The notes: generated from the letters alone by a model not told the origin. Shown: positions 28,431 through 37,352, numbered from the stretch's first letter. The stretch: 64,000 nucleotides of DNA from Paraeggerthella hominis (GCF_021044775.1 NZ_JAJNOQ010000002.1:248001-312000); one strand, 5' to 3'. Numbers and translations: made by a program.

Positions 28431-29804
28431 ATGGCCAGGAGAGACGACAAGCTAACGCGAGCTGCACATATTAAGAGGCATACGAAGGGCACGTCGAACG
28501 AGATTTCGTTCAGCGTGCTCGATGCCGCTCGAGAGGCTCTTGACGGTGGCCGCGCAGAGAAGGAAAAGCGCGGCCCGTTCGGTCATGTGTCCTTGTTTAC
28601 GCTGCCCGCGCGCAGAAAAAAACCCTCAGGAACCCCCACTAAGGAAAAAGGACTCCCTCTTTCGACTGGTGACTTCGTATCGGTGGACGACAAAGAGGTT
28701 TTTTCGCGCTTCGATGCGTTTGATTTTGCAGCTCCAGCGATGGGGGGCGCTCAGTCTGCATCCTCGGACAAGACAAGACGTTCAAGGTTGTCTTCGTCGG
28801 CCTCCTCTGCACCGAGGAAAGCATCGAGCCCTTCTAAACCCGTTCGGTCTCCTGAAGAGGAAATAGCCCTGCGCAAAGCCCGCCGCAAATTGAGCAAAGT
28901 GGTGGCTGCTGTTGTCATATCGCTTACGATGGTGGTATTGCTGTCGCTTGGCGGGATGTATCTGTACAACGATCTTAAGAGCCATCAGAGCAATGTCGCG
29001 CAATTAGACGAGGCGCTTGATTTGGTGAATCAGGCTGACGAAGTGATCGTGGAACTCGATGATGTGGTCTCGCATCCTTTTGACGAGGGAATGGCGCAAC
29101 GGCGCAAAGACGTGTACTCGCAGCTTGAAGCCGCGTCCCTTCAATTGAATCAGGCTGACGAAAAGGCCCGCGCTTCATCGCTTAATCTGAACGAATCGCG
29201 CGATAAGGAAGCGGCTAATCAGACTGTGGCCGCTATTGCTGCTCGTCGGTCGCTTATTGAATCGGGTACGGAGCTGCTTGAAGAGTCTTCCAGGGCTGAA
29301 ACTGCCGCTATCAATCTTCAAAATGTTTGGAACGAGGTTCTGAAGGCCGATAGCCTCGCACGCGACGCGGCTAAACTGGTGAAAAATACGACAGCTGAGA
29401 ATGTTCAGGCTTCGAAAGATAAGACCAACGAGGCTCTTGCTGCGTTCAATGACGCCTATAGCGCTCTTTCCGAGGTGCAACGTGCCTACGATGAAGCCGA
29501 TATGAGCGCATTGCTCTCTTATGTGGAAAAAAGAATAGAGTCCCTTGGCTATGCGATAGCTTCGGATGACGCGTTTTTAGCTAAGAACAAAGAAGAGGCG
29601 TCTGCTCAGAACGAGGCGTACAACGTTGCCGATGCAGAGGCGGTCGCTCTTGCGAAGGCTATTCCCGAAAAACCCGAAACGCTTGTGTACGAAGCATACG
29701 AACAGGTCGTGTCCAGCATGGAGGAGTCGTACTCAACAGCTCGTTTACAAGCGGGGACGGCCGATGCTTTTATTCGCGATTATTTGGGCGCGGAAAGCAA
29801 ATAG
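28431..29804 (+). CDS. Single-pass membrane protein with extracytoplasmic coiled coil, unknown function
   Basis: I do not recognise this 457-residue protein. Residues 1-150 are basic and Ser/Pro/Lys-rich, probably disordered and cytoplasmic. A single membrane helix (VVAAVVISLTMVVLLSLGGM, about 155-178) follows. The rest (about 180-455) is almost all helical and rich in Ala, Glu, Asp and Ser, with heptad-like spacing, so a long extracytoplasmic coiled coil is likely. The ATG at 28431 has only a weak GGGG site and lies 21 bases after the helicase stop, so coupling with that gene is possible. A promoter for the next gene overlaps its last codons. A septum- or wall-spanning scaffold is possible but only speculation. 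Confidence 0.7.
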   Translation: MARRDDKLTRAAHIKRHTKGTSNEISFSVLDAAREALDGGRAEKEKRGPFGHVSLFTLPARRKKPSGTPTKEKGLPLSTGDFVSVDDKEVFSRFDAFDFAAPAMGGAQSASSDKTRRSRLSSSASSAPRKASSPSKPVRSPEEEIALRKARRKLSKVVAAVVISLTMVVLLSLGGMYLYNDLKSHQSNVAQLDEALDLVNQADEVIVELDDVVSHPFDEGMAQRRKDVYSQLEAASLQLNQADEKARASSLNLNESRDKEAANQTVAAIAARRSLIESGTELLEESSRAETAAINLQNVWNEVLKADSLARDAAKLVKNTTAENVQASKDKTNEALAAFNDAYSALSEVQRAYDEADMSALLSYVEKRIESLGYAIASDDAFLAKNKEEASAQNEAYNVADAEAVALAKAIPEKPETLVYEAYEQVVSSMEESYSTARLQAGTADAFIRDYLGAESK

Positions 29805-29812
29805 CGTATACT
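29784..29812 (+). promoter_or_regulatory. Promoter of the M28-like gene
   Basis: TTGGGC and TATACT separated by 17 bases overlap the end of the preceding gene; the start codon lies 50 bases on. Confidence 0.6.
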
Positions 29813-29861
29813 TGCGTTATATGTGCCTTGTAGAAACACCAGGGAACGAAAGGCAAAGCTA

Positions 29862-32800
29862 ATGCCGGAAATAGTAGATCACGTTGCGTATCTGTCCCAG
29901 GAAATCGGCCCGCGTCCAGCGGGAACCGAAGAGGAGCAGCAGGCGGCGCTGTACATAACCGAGCAAATGCAGAAAGAAGCTGGCCTTTCCGCAGTGATCG
30001 AGGATTTTAACGGCTCTCCGGATGCCGATATTCCCCGCATGATTTGCTGTGGTTGCTCGCTGGTCATCACGGTCGCGGCTTTGTTCGTGCCTGTTCTGGG
30101 AATCGCCTCGGTGGTTGTTACATTGATAGCAGCGCTTTTGTTTGCAGCGGAGGCGTTCGATCGACCGGTTCTGTCTAAGGTTTTGGCGCGAGGCGTCAGT
30201 CAAAACGTGGTGGCGAAGTACGATCCGGGCTATTCTGCTGAAGCAGGCGGATCTCGTCGGCGTAAAGTCGTCCTGGTGGCTCGTTATGATAGCGGCAAGG
30301 TGCGTGCCGAGCTGAACGGTCCGCTTGCGCAGGCGCTTCCTGCCATTCAATGGACGACGTTTGGGGCTATGGCCTTGCTGCCCGTTGTTTTACTGCTGCG
30401 CAACGTGGTGTTCTTGAACGACGGTGGAATGGTTTCCACGGTTCTTAATGTGATTGTCGTCATCCTGCTGGTTCTTGCCTGCATTCCTTTGGTGACCGGC
30501 GCTTTTCATAAATTCGCCGCTTACAACGAGGGCGCGAACAGCAACGCTGCGGGTACGGCCGTACTGCTTGAAGTGGCGCGCCGCGTGGGTCGCGGCCGCG
30601 TAAGTGAAGCTGAACTGGCCGAACGTGGAGAAGCTGCCATTCATGGCGAAGATGCGGCCCGGGCTGCTGGATTGGTTCCCGAGGGAGTCGAGCTGGTATA
30701 CGAGGCCGAGAACTTGAAGCCGCCCGCGATGGCTCCCCAGACGCCCGAAGCTCGTTTGGCGGCTGCAAAAGCGGCCGTTGCGGCTTTGACCGGAAAACCT
30801 GTAGCGGGTGCTGCTGCCGCTGACATAGCGCAGAATCTCGTCCAGATCAAAGAGCCTCCCCTGCCTCGTCCTTCCGATGAAGATTATCACGAGGTGCGCG
30901 GAGAGGTTTTGGAAGCGTTTTCCACTATTCCCCCCGATACCATGCAGGAAGCGCTCGCTAAGGCTGAAGCCGCTGCCCAGGATGTTGAGGGAATCGTTGC
31001 AGCCGGCGATGCTGCCCTGAACGTGGTTTCGTCGGTCGAGCCTACCCCGTACTCCACCGCATCGACGGGTGGAGTTCCCGATTGGTTCAGGAAGGCGCAG
31101 GAAAAGGCGAAGAAGCCCCGCACCGTTGAAAAGCCCGTGCAGCGTTCTCGTTATGCGAGCGCGCTCGATGCGGCCGTAAGCGAAAGCGCTGGTCATTTTG
31201 CCGAGGCGAACATGGCTGTTGAGCGCCGCTTCGAGCAGCAGATGGACGCGAACCGCGATGGCATTCGCGAGATAAAGGCCCCTCAGTGGAACGTTTCCCC
31301 CGACCATGCCGAAGCTCCTGGCAATGCTTCCAAGGACGGAGAAGCGGTCGACGGCGCTGCTTCTGCTGCCGAATATGGCGCTGAGAACGTGCATTCGTCG
31401 GACCCCTTCGACGGATCTGCGCCTTCCGCTCCGCAGGATGCGGAAAACGATCCGCTGTCCACCACCGCGATGGCTCCTATCGATGTAAGCGGCCTTCGAC
31501 CGGGTGATCTACCTTCCATGCCGGAACTATCCATGCCGTCGTTTTTGGATCCTCGCAAGGTTCAGGAAGAGGCTTTGGCAACGCGTCAAGACGAGCACCG
31601 TACGGATAACCGCGTAAACGTGACCGACGGCGTTTCTGAAGAGGATGAAGCGGTGTTCGGGCTTGCTCAGGATACCCCGCTCGACGAGGCGGCGCGTAAG
31701 CCCATCGTGCTGCCCGATATCGGCGTTTCTGCGGCGAAGCCGGCTCCTATCACCGAGCTGCCGAAACAGCGTGCTCCTTTAGCGGACGTTGAAAGCGCTG
31801 GTAAAACTGCTGCGAAGAGCCTGCTTACCATGCTTCCTTCCATCAGTTTGGGATCTTCCGACGAAAACGACGGATCGGGATCGACGTCTGCCGAAGGTTC
31901 CCCATCCGAAAAAGGCGCTTCCCTTCGCTCTATGCTTCCGTCTTTGTCGGGGGCTATTGCACGCACAAATGCGCCCGAGGCGAAAAGCTCTAACGTAAAT
32001 GCCGCTGGGTCGTTCGCGCCTGCTGGAGCTACCGGCGCCTTCGCTCCTGTTGGCGATGAACTGCTCGACAACGTGGATCCCGACGACATCTACGTCGACG
32101 ATGCTGATGACTCGGCGTACGATGCTAACTTTACCGAAACGGGCGCTTTTGCCGGACCTGGGTACGTGGAAATGCCGAAATCGCGCGTCCGTCGCTTGCT
32201 CGATCGTTTCCGTCGCAAAGATAAGGAAGAGGCGCCGAGCGCTCAGGAGTGGTTGAACGTAGACGACACGTTCGATGCGCGCACCGTGGGAGCCGAGCGT
32301 GGCGGATGGGAGAGCTTCCGCGAGGAAGATGAGTCCGCGGGCGGCGTTGATCCTTCTGCAACTACGCGTATGGATGCGTACGAGGGCGATTATCTTGATG
32401 AGTCGTTCGATACGTTCGACGAGAACGCTTTTGTTGGCCAAGGTGATAGCTTTGAAGCCGATGGGTTCTACGACGAGGAGCTTGATGTCGAGGATGACGA
32501 ATTCGACGGCTATAAAGGCAACGCCTCTCGCCCTTGGAACGGCGGCGCGTTCTCGGCCCGTCGCGTAGAGAACGCGGATTTCGATTCTGAGAGCCTTGCG
32601 GAAGAATCGGCACAAGCTGCTGCGTCTGAAATCGAGATTTCGGACGAACTTCAGCAGATATACCAGTTCCGCAACCCTGATATCAATACGGAAGTATGGT
32701 TCGTCTCGCTGGGATCCGAGCTTACTCAAAACAGCGGTATGAAGGCTTTCTTGGCAGAGCACCAGCAGGATTTGCGCGGTGCGATCATCATCGATCTCGA

Positions 32801-33119
32801 AGCTCTGGGTGCAGGCGATTTGAGCATGATTGAACAGGAAGGCCAGTTCAAGACGGTAAAAACTTCTTCTCGTATGAAACGGTACGTAAAGAAAGCTTCT
32901 CAAGCAACCGGAGTCAGCGTGTCGGGCGGGCGTATTCTGTGGCAGGACAGCGCTGCTTCGTTCGCTATCAAGCACGGCCATCAGGCAATGCACCTGGTGG
33001 GCATGGCGGGGTCCAAGCCTGCTTACTTCGCCCAAAGCGACGACGTTTTGGAAAACATCGATGAAGAAACGCTGTCGTCGAATGCAGACTTTGTTATGGA
33101 GTTGTTGAAGAATATATAG
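29862..33119 (+). CDS. Giant membrane M28-peptidase-like protein, probably inactive
   Basis: A 1085-residue protein. The N-terminal ~230 residues look like an M28 aminopeptidase start (AYLSQEIGPRPAGTEEEQQAA, VLVARYDSGK, ANSNAAGTAVLLEVARR) interrupted by hydrophobic helices at about 58-98, 165-185 and 193-217. A very long acidic, Ala/Ser/Pro-rich, low-complexity region (about 235-920) follows. The M28 fold appears to resume at about 945 (WFVSLGSELTQNSG, IIIDLEALGAG) and continue to the end. Metal-ligand positions seem lost: HYDS is RYDS, GADDN is GANSN, and SDH near the end is DSA. Start: ATG at 29862 behind GAAAGGC. The family match is moderate and the loss of catalysis is inference. Confidence 0.65.
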   Translation: MPEIVDHVAYLSQEIGPRPAGTEEEQQAALYITEQMQKEAGLSAVIEDFNGSPDADIPRMICCGCSLVITVAALFVPVLGIASVVVTLIAALLFAAEAFDRPVLSKVLARGVSQNVVAKYDPGYSAEAGGSRRRKVVLVARYDSGKVRAELNGPLAQALPAIQWTTFGAMALLPVVLLLRNVVFLNDGGMVSTVLNVIVVILLVLACIPLVTGAFHKFAAYNEGANSNAAGTAVLLEVARRVGRGRVSEAELAERGEAAIHGEDAARAAGLVPEGVELVYEAENLKPPAMAPQTPEARLAAAKAAVAALTGKPVAGAAAADIAQNLVQIKEPPLPRPSDEDYHEVRGEVLEAFSTIPPDTMQEALAKAEAAAQDVEGIVAAGDAALNVVSSVEPTPYSTASTGGVPDWFRKAQEKAKKPRTVEKPVQRSRYASALDAAVSESAGHFAEANMAVERRFEQQMDANRDGIREIKAPQWNVSPDHAEAPGNASKDGEAVDGAASAAEYGAENVHSSDPFDGSAPSAPQDAENDPLSTTAMAPIDVSGLRPGDLPSMPELSMPSFLDPRKVQEEALATRQDEHRTDNRVNVTDGVSEEDEAVFGLAQDTPLDEAARKPIVLPDIGVSAAKPAPITELPKQRAPLADVESAGKTAAKSLLTMLPSISLGSSDENDGSGSTSAEGSPSEKGASLRSMLPSLSGAIARTNAPEAKSSNVNAAGSFAPAGATGAFAPVGDELLDNVDPDDIYVDDADDSAYDANFTETGAFAGPGYVEMPKSRVRRLLDRFRRKDKEEAPSAQEWLNVDDTFDARTVGAERGGWESFREEDESAGGVDPSATTRMDAYEGDYLDESFDTFDENAFVGQGDSFEADGFYDEELDVEDDEFDGYKGNASRPWNGGAFSARRVENADFDSESLAEESAQAAASEIEISDELQQIYQFRNPDINTEVWFVSLGSELTQNSGMKAFLAEHQQDLRGAIIIDLEALGAGDLSMIEQEGQFKTVKTSSRMKRYVKKASQATGVSVSGGRILWQDSAASFAIKHGHQAMHLVGMAGSKPAYFAQSDDVLENIDEETLSSNADFVMELLKNI

Positions 33120-33159
33120 TCACCTGCGGATATACTCTTCAAGCATGTTCCAGGTGACC

Positions 33160-33165
33160 TATAAT
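33160..33165 (+). promoter_or_regulatory. -10 element of the zinc-ribbon gene
   Basis: TATAAT lies about 100 bases ahead of the small gene, next to an 8-bp inverted repeat (GTCACCTG 33119-33126 / CAGGTGAC 33151-33158). No convincing -35. Confidence 0.45.
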
Positions 33166-33266
33166 GGGCAATTGCGCATCTTGGGATGCAAGTTTACAAC
33201 CTTGATTTAAGAGACGGGCTGCTTTGCGGTTCGTGAGAGTACAGGACAGAGAGGTGTTTTTCAGCC

Positions 33267-33416
33267 ATGGCTATTGAGGCATATTGCGTGAAGTGCAAGG
33301 CAAAGAAAATCATGAAGGATCCCGTTGAGAGCATGACGAAGAACGGTAAGCCCATCACGAAGGGCAAGTGCCCGGATTGCGGCACCACGATCTGCCGTAT
33401 CGGTGCTGCGAAATAG
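33267..33416 (+). CDS. Small zinc-ribbon protein (DUF5679-like)
   Basis: A 49-residue protein starting at the ATG at 33267. Two CxxC knuckles, CVKC (residues 7-10) and CPDC (35-38), form a zinc ribbon around the basic linker KKIMKDPVESMTKNGKP. The pattern resembles DUF5679 proteins, whose function is not established; similar ribbons occur at the C-terminus of topoisomerase I. A strong terminator lies 25 bases after the stop and a TATAAT upstream, so it is a self-contained small gene. Nucleic-acid binding is a plausible guess only. Confidence 0.8.
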   Translation: MAIEAYCVKCKAKKIMKDPVESMTKNGKPITKGKCPDCGTTICRIGAAK

Positions 33417-33440
33417 CCACCATCTCTTTTAAGAGTATTG

Positions 33441-33470
33441 AATGCCCGTCGTAGGACGGGCATTTTTATA
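33441..33470 (+). terminator. Terminator after the zinc-ribbon gene
   Basis: AATGCCCGTC-GTAG-GACGGGCATT followed by TTTATA. Confidence 0.9.
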
Positions 33471-33486
33471 TATACCGAAGGTCTCG

Positions 33487-33492
33487 TATAAT
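33487..33492 (+). promoter_or_regulatory. -10 element ahead of gltA
   Basis: TATAAT lies just after the preceding terminator and leaves a leader of about 170 bases before gltA. I see no known riboswitch in that leader. Confidence 0.5.
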
Positions 33493-33667
33493 ACTCTTTC
33501 ACCATGGTTTTCACCGATAACTCCCTTTGGCTCGTTGTGCGGAAGGTTGTTGCGCTTTATCATGGTAAAGACTTCATTCTCCACTCTAAAGGTACGCAAG
33601 GCCGTCGTTTCAGATTGGCCGTATCCGCTTTATCGAAAAGCCGTTGCTGCGGCAGGAAGGATGCGCT

Positions 33668-35014
33668 ATGGGAGACGAGAAAAAAATCGCGCTGTACGAA
33701 AGCTTCAAAACCATTAACTCGATTGATGTCGATAATTACGATCTATACGACGTTAAGCGCGGTTTGCGCAATGCTGATGGCACGGGTGTCGTAGCGGGAT
33801 TGACCAATATTGCGAACGTTCATGGCTACGTGATTTCGGATAATGAGAAAATAGCCGATGACGGCATGCTCCGATATCGCGGCTACGATATCTACGACCT
33901 GCTTGATACCGATGCTATCGATCGTCGCTTCAACTACGAAGAAGTTGCTTACCTTCTTCTAATGGGAGAACTTCCTACGCAGGACCAGCTGGATCGTTTC
34001 GTTTCCGTTCTGGATGCTGAGCGCGAGCTTCCTGATGGGTTTACCGCGTCGATGATCATGCGCGATACTCCCCCCGATATCATGAACGTTCTTGCGCGCA
34101 CTATTCTGCTGCTGTATGCGTACGACCCCGAAGCTGAAGATCGCAGCGCTCATCACGAGGTTCATGCGGCTATTTCTCTCATATCGCGCCTGCCTCGTAT
34201 TATGGTCCTTACGTATTACGCCAAGCGTGCGCGTTACAACAACGAATCGATGATTATGCATCGGTTCCTGCCGGGGCAATCTACTGCAGAGACCATCTTA
34301 TCTATGCTTCGCCCAGACCGTGCTTTCACGCCCGAAGAAGCGCGAATGCTCGATATTATGCTGTGCCTGCACGCCGAACACGGCGGCGGCAACAATTCCA
34401 CGTTCACGACGCGCGTTTTAACTTCGGCGGATACTGACGCGTATTCCACGTATGCGGGCGCAATTGGATCGTTGAAAGGCCGTAAGCACGGCGGTGCGAA
34501 CCATCAGGTGCTGGCTATGCAGAAGGAAATCAAAGACCATGTTTCCGATTGGTCTGATGAGGGCCAGGTTGCAGATTACCTGGCGAAGATCGTCAATAAG
34601 GAAGCATACGATAAGACGGGGCTGGTATACGGCATGGGCCATGCCGTATACACGAAGTCGGATCCGCGTGCCGTGATCTGCAAGAAGTTTGCGGAGAAGC
34701 TTGCTCGAGGAACGGAATACGAGGCGGAATTCCAGCTGCTTGAGAATATCGAACGTCTTGCTCCTGAGGTTATCTTGAAGGAAAAGGGTACGCGCAAGGA
34801 TATGTGCGCCAACGTCGATATGTACTCAGGCTTCGTGTATTCGATGATGGGCATTCCTGAAGATCTGTTTACTCCCCTGTTCGCTTGTGCTCGCATGTCG
34901 GGATGGGCTGCGCATCGTTTCGAGGAAATCGTTTCGGGCAAGCGCATTATTCGTCCGGCTTACAAGTCTGTACGCAAGGGAAAGCGCGACTACGTTCCCA
35001 TGACGGATCGTTAA
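33668..35014 (+). CDS. gltA: Citrate synthase (2-methylcitrate synthase cannot be excluded)
   Basis: A 448-residue enzyme condensing acetyl-CoA and oxaloacetate. Motifs: MLRYRGYDIYDLL, LCLHAEHGGGNNSTF (first active-site His region), GRKHGGANHQV and GMGHAVYTKSDPRA (second His region) and a C-terminal SGWAAHRFEEI. In the second motif the classical GHRVY is GHAVY, so the Arg next to the active-site His is Ala; this form occurs in some anaerobes. The ATG at 33668 follows AGGAAGGA. The transcript ends in a hairpin made from a parS site. Physiologically it probably supplies 2-oxoglutarate for glutamate rather than a full cycle (inference). Confidence 0.92.
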   Translation: MGDEKKIALYESFKTINSIDVDNYDLYDVKRGLRNADGTGVVAGLTNIANVHGYVISDNEKIADDGMLRYRGYDIYDLLDTDAIDRRFNYEEVAYLLLMGELPTQDQLDRFVSVLDAERELPDGFTASMIMRDTPPDIMNVLARTILLLYAYDPEAEDRSAHHEVHAAISLISRLPRIMVLTYYAKRARYNNESMIMHRFLPGQSTAETILSMLRPDRAFTPEEARMLDIMLCLHAEHGGGNNSTFTTRVLTSADTDAYSTYAGAIGSLKGRKHGGANHQVLAMQKEIKDHVSDWSDEGQVADYLAKIVNKEAYDKTGLVYGMGHAVYTKSDPRAVICKKFAEKLARGTEYEAEFQLLENIERLAPEVILKEKGTRKDMCANVDMYSGFVYSMMGIPEDLFTPLFACARMSGWAAHRFEEIVSGKRIIRPAYKSVRKGKRDYVPMTDR

Positions 35015-35034
35015 AGATTGCAGCACTACTCAGG

Positions 35035-35075
35035 AAAAGCCGATGTTTCACGTGAAACATCGGCTTTTCTTTTTT
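35035..35075 (+). terminator. gltA terminator built on a parS palindrome
   Basis: A 34-bp perfect palindrome (35035-35068, flanks AAAAGCCGA and TCGGCTTTT) has parS at its centre and is followed by CTTTTTT. It lies 20 bases after the gltA stop. Confidence 0.88.
35044..35059. other. parS site 8
   Basis: Exact TGTTTCACGTGAAACA forming the core of the gltA terminator stem. Confidence 0.92.
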
Positions 35076-35165
35076 GGAACGTATCGCTACTTGTTTTACG
35101 AGGATAGGCGATAGATTGGTTTTCATGCGCTGTGCCGTTCGTGTCTGAACGTCTTGAGGTTAAGA

Positions 35166-35181
35166 TGTTTCACGTGAAACA
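35166..35181. other. parS site 9
   Basis: Exact TGTTTCACGTGAAACA inside a 28-bp perfect palindrome (35160-35187). Confidence 0.92.
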
Positions 35182-35237
35182 TCTTAAAAGATCGGGCATT
35201 GACGAAGGCGATTGGTTGCAATCGAGGTACTTTTTTC

Positions 35238-35292
35238 TGTGCAGGTGTGCAGGTGTGCAGGTGTGCAGGTGTGCAGGTGTGCAGGTGTGCAG
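35238..35292. repeat. 8-bp tandem repeat, about 6.9 copies
   Basis: Six exact units of TGTGCAGG plus a seventh partial unit, preceded by a T-run. It is a short-period microsatellite expected to vary in copy number by slippage. Confidence 0.95.
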
Positions 35293-35638
35293 TCGCTTCG
35301 CGTCAAACAGATAAAGGGCCAGTTCGCGATTTACCGTGATACTAAACCCTGCTACTCTTAAATATTATTAAATAAATTATAAATAAAAATACGAAAGCAT
35401 ACGTTCTGGAACAAACGCTTTTTCAGTCCCGTTTCCCCCGTAGCGAAAATCGTCACCGTGTGGCATTGCTTTTCATAATACGTATTTGATCAGGTAAAAC
35501 AAGAATATCAAGCTAACGATTATTGCCATCTTGACGCTTTTGGAATCGGTTTCGTACACTGGCGCAACCGGTAAGGGGAATCTGCAGATCCTTCGCAATC
35601 GAACATGTGAAACAGTCGTGCTTTGGAAAGGATCGGCC

Positions 35639-37309
35639 ATGGAGGGCATGAAACGTACCGTAGAGGCAAGCGCTGCAAAGCAATTTACTCGTCGCGAGGC
35701 GTTGTTCGCTGGCGGCGTCGTGACAGTCGGCGCGTTGGCGAGCAGCTTGCTTGGGGGTTGTTCAGGCGCGGCGTCATCGTCGTCCGCAGAATCATGGGAT
35801 AAGGAAGCGGACTTGGTAGTCGTAGGCGCTGGGACAGGATTGTACACTGCGCTTCGAGCACGTGAAGAAGGACTGAGCGTTATCGTGCTGGAAAAGGGTG
35901 CGAAGCCCGGTGGCTCTACCCTGTACTCGTCCTCGGTGGTTTGGGCTCCTGCGAACAAGCTTATGGAGCAGAACGGTGACAAGGACTCGAAAGCGGACGC
36001 ACTCGCGTACCTTGCAGCAGGATCGGGCGAAACGTACCTTCCTGATCATGCTGAAGCTTTCGTAGACAATGTGAACATCGCTCTAGACAACGTGACGCGC
36101 CTAGCAGGCGTCGAATGGGTGTATTGGGCACCCGGTATCGACTACCGCTCTGATCTGCCGGGAGGAAGGACCATAGGGCGCTCTCTCTGCCCCAAGGTAG
36201 AAAAAGATCAGGCAATCGCCGGAGTTCTGGGCGGCGCCCTTGTATCGAGCGCGGAAAAAGCAGGCGTTGAAATCATGGCGAAAACTCCGGCAACCCAGCT
36301 TGTCACGCGCGTTTCTGACGATGGTTCCACCGAAGTGCTTGGCGTGGTCGCAAAGGACGGCAAGAGCGAAATGAAAATTCGCGCCAAACGGGCGGTCGTC
36401 ATGTCGTCGGGAGGGTTCGATTGGAACGAATCGATGATGAAAACCTATCTGCGCGTCCCCGCGTTGTATAGTTGGGGCACGCCGGACGGTACCGGCGACG
36501 GACAGCGAATGGCTATGAAGGCGGGCTGCGATCTTAGCTTCATGAACGAAGCTTGGCTTTCGCCCGGGTACAAGGTCGAGTACGAAGAAGCTCGGGCTAT
36601 GGGAGCGAGCAAGCTTTCAACGGCTATTCGCGACGATTGCAAGCGCGGGGTGATCTACGTCAACAAGCACGGAAAGCGATTCACGAACGAATGCTCCAAC
36701 TACGATTCCGTAGGCAGGTCGTTCTGCGCTTTGGAGAACGGGGTTGAGCCTCGCGGTTGGCAGAACCTTCCCGCGTTCGCGATAGCCGACCAGGCTGCGG
36801 TTGACACGTATGGGCTGAACGGCGGAAAGCCCGGTCAGCCGGGGGCGGCGTTCAAGCAGTACGGCTCCATCGAAGAACTTGCCCAGGCATGCGGCATCGA
36901 TGCTGCGGGTCTTGCCGAGGAGCTTGCCCGATACAACGACCATGCGCGGAACGGTTCGGATCCTGATTTCGGTCGCGGGCAAGACTACTATGGACAGCAC
37001 TACGTGGGTGGCGACTCGAACTACGAAGGAGCGGCTCGCACGCTTGCTCCACTGGAAACCGGTCCTTTCTGGGCGGCTGAAGTGGTTCCCGTTGTGCTTG
37101 GAACCATGGGCGGGATGAAAATCGCCGCAAACGCTCGGGTTTTGGATACGGACGGTAACGAGGTTAAACGTTTGTTTGCTCATGGCAACTGTGCGGGGGT
37201 TGGCTGTGGAGGGGCATTTTATGCAGGAGGCGGCGGCACGTTGGGCCCCTCTCTGGCGTTCGGTGAAATCGCCGCGGCCCAGCTTTCTTCGCTCGAAGCC
37301 TGGTCGTAA
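35639..37309 (+). CDS. Tat-exported FAD-dependent oxidoreductase lipoprotein (fumarate-reductase-like)
   Basis: A 556-residue flavoprotein. The N-terminus has a Tat motif (TRREALFAGG) and a lipobox (LLGGC), so a folded, FAD-loaded lipoprotein at the outer face of the membrane is expected. The FAD Rossmann motif is LVVVGAGTGLYTALRAREEG, the second conserved block is RAVVMSSGGFDWN, and the C-terminal FAD site has AGVGCGGAFYAGGGGTLGPSLAFGEIAA. The family (FAD_binding_2) includes fumarate, urocanate and ketosteroid reductases and dehydrogenases; the substrate cannot be read from sequence. No haem or FMN_bind domain is present, so an electron partner is needed. ATG at 35639 follows AAAGGA. Confidence 0.88.
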   Translation: MEGMKRTVEASAAKQFTRREALFAGGVVTVGALASSLLGGCSGAASSSSAESWDKEADLVVVGAGTGLYTALRAREEGLSVIVLEKGAKPGGSTLYSSSVVWAPANKLMEQNGDKDSKADALAYLAAGSGETYLPDHAEAFVDNVNIALDNVTRLAGVEWVYWAPGIDYRSDLPGGRTIGRSLCPKVEKDQAIAGVLGGALVSSAEKAGVEIMAKTPATQLVTRVSDDGSTEVLGVVAKDGKSEMKIRAKRAVVMSSGGFDWNESMMKTYLRVPALYSWGTPDGTGDGQRMAMKAGCDLSFMNEAWLSPGYKVEYEEARAMGASKLSTAIRDDCKRGVIYVNKHGKRFTNECSNYDSVGRSFCALENGVEPRGWQNLPAFAIADQAAVDTYGLNGGKPGQPGAAFKQYGSIEELAQACGIDAAGLAEELARYNDHARNGSDPDFGRGQDYYGQHYVGGDSNYEGAARTLAPLETGPFWAAEVVPVVLGTMGGMKIAANARVLDTDGNEVKRLFAHGNCAGVGCGGAFYAGGGGTLGPSLAFGEIAAAQLSSLEAWS

Positions 37310-37318
37310 AAGTTACTG

Positions 37319-37352
37319 CATGCCATGGGAGGTGCAGCCCTCCCATGGCATG
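37319..37352 (+). terminator. Hairpin between the flavoprotein and Fic-like genes
   Basis: CATGCCATGGGAGG and its exact reverse complement enclose a six-base loop. No T-tract follows, so it may attenuate transcription or protect mRNA ends. Confidence 0.5.

Larger units (their letters stand above)
35076..35638. other. Gene-free gap with parS, tandem repeat and AT-rich stretch
   Basis: The gap holds parS site 9, an 8-bp tandem repeat (35238-35292) and an AT-rich stretch at 35355-35400. I see no convincing gene. The promoter of the following flavoprotein gene must lie in its right part. Confidence 0.6.

Noticed and set aside
33145..33210. Possible 21-codon gene before the zinc-ribbon gene
   Set aside because: It overlaps an inverted repeat and the TATAAT element and lacks a ribosome site.
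35238..35292. Possible CRISPR array
   Set aside because: The repeat unit is only 8 bp with no spacers and no cas genes; it is a simple tandem repeat.
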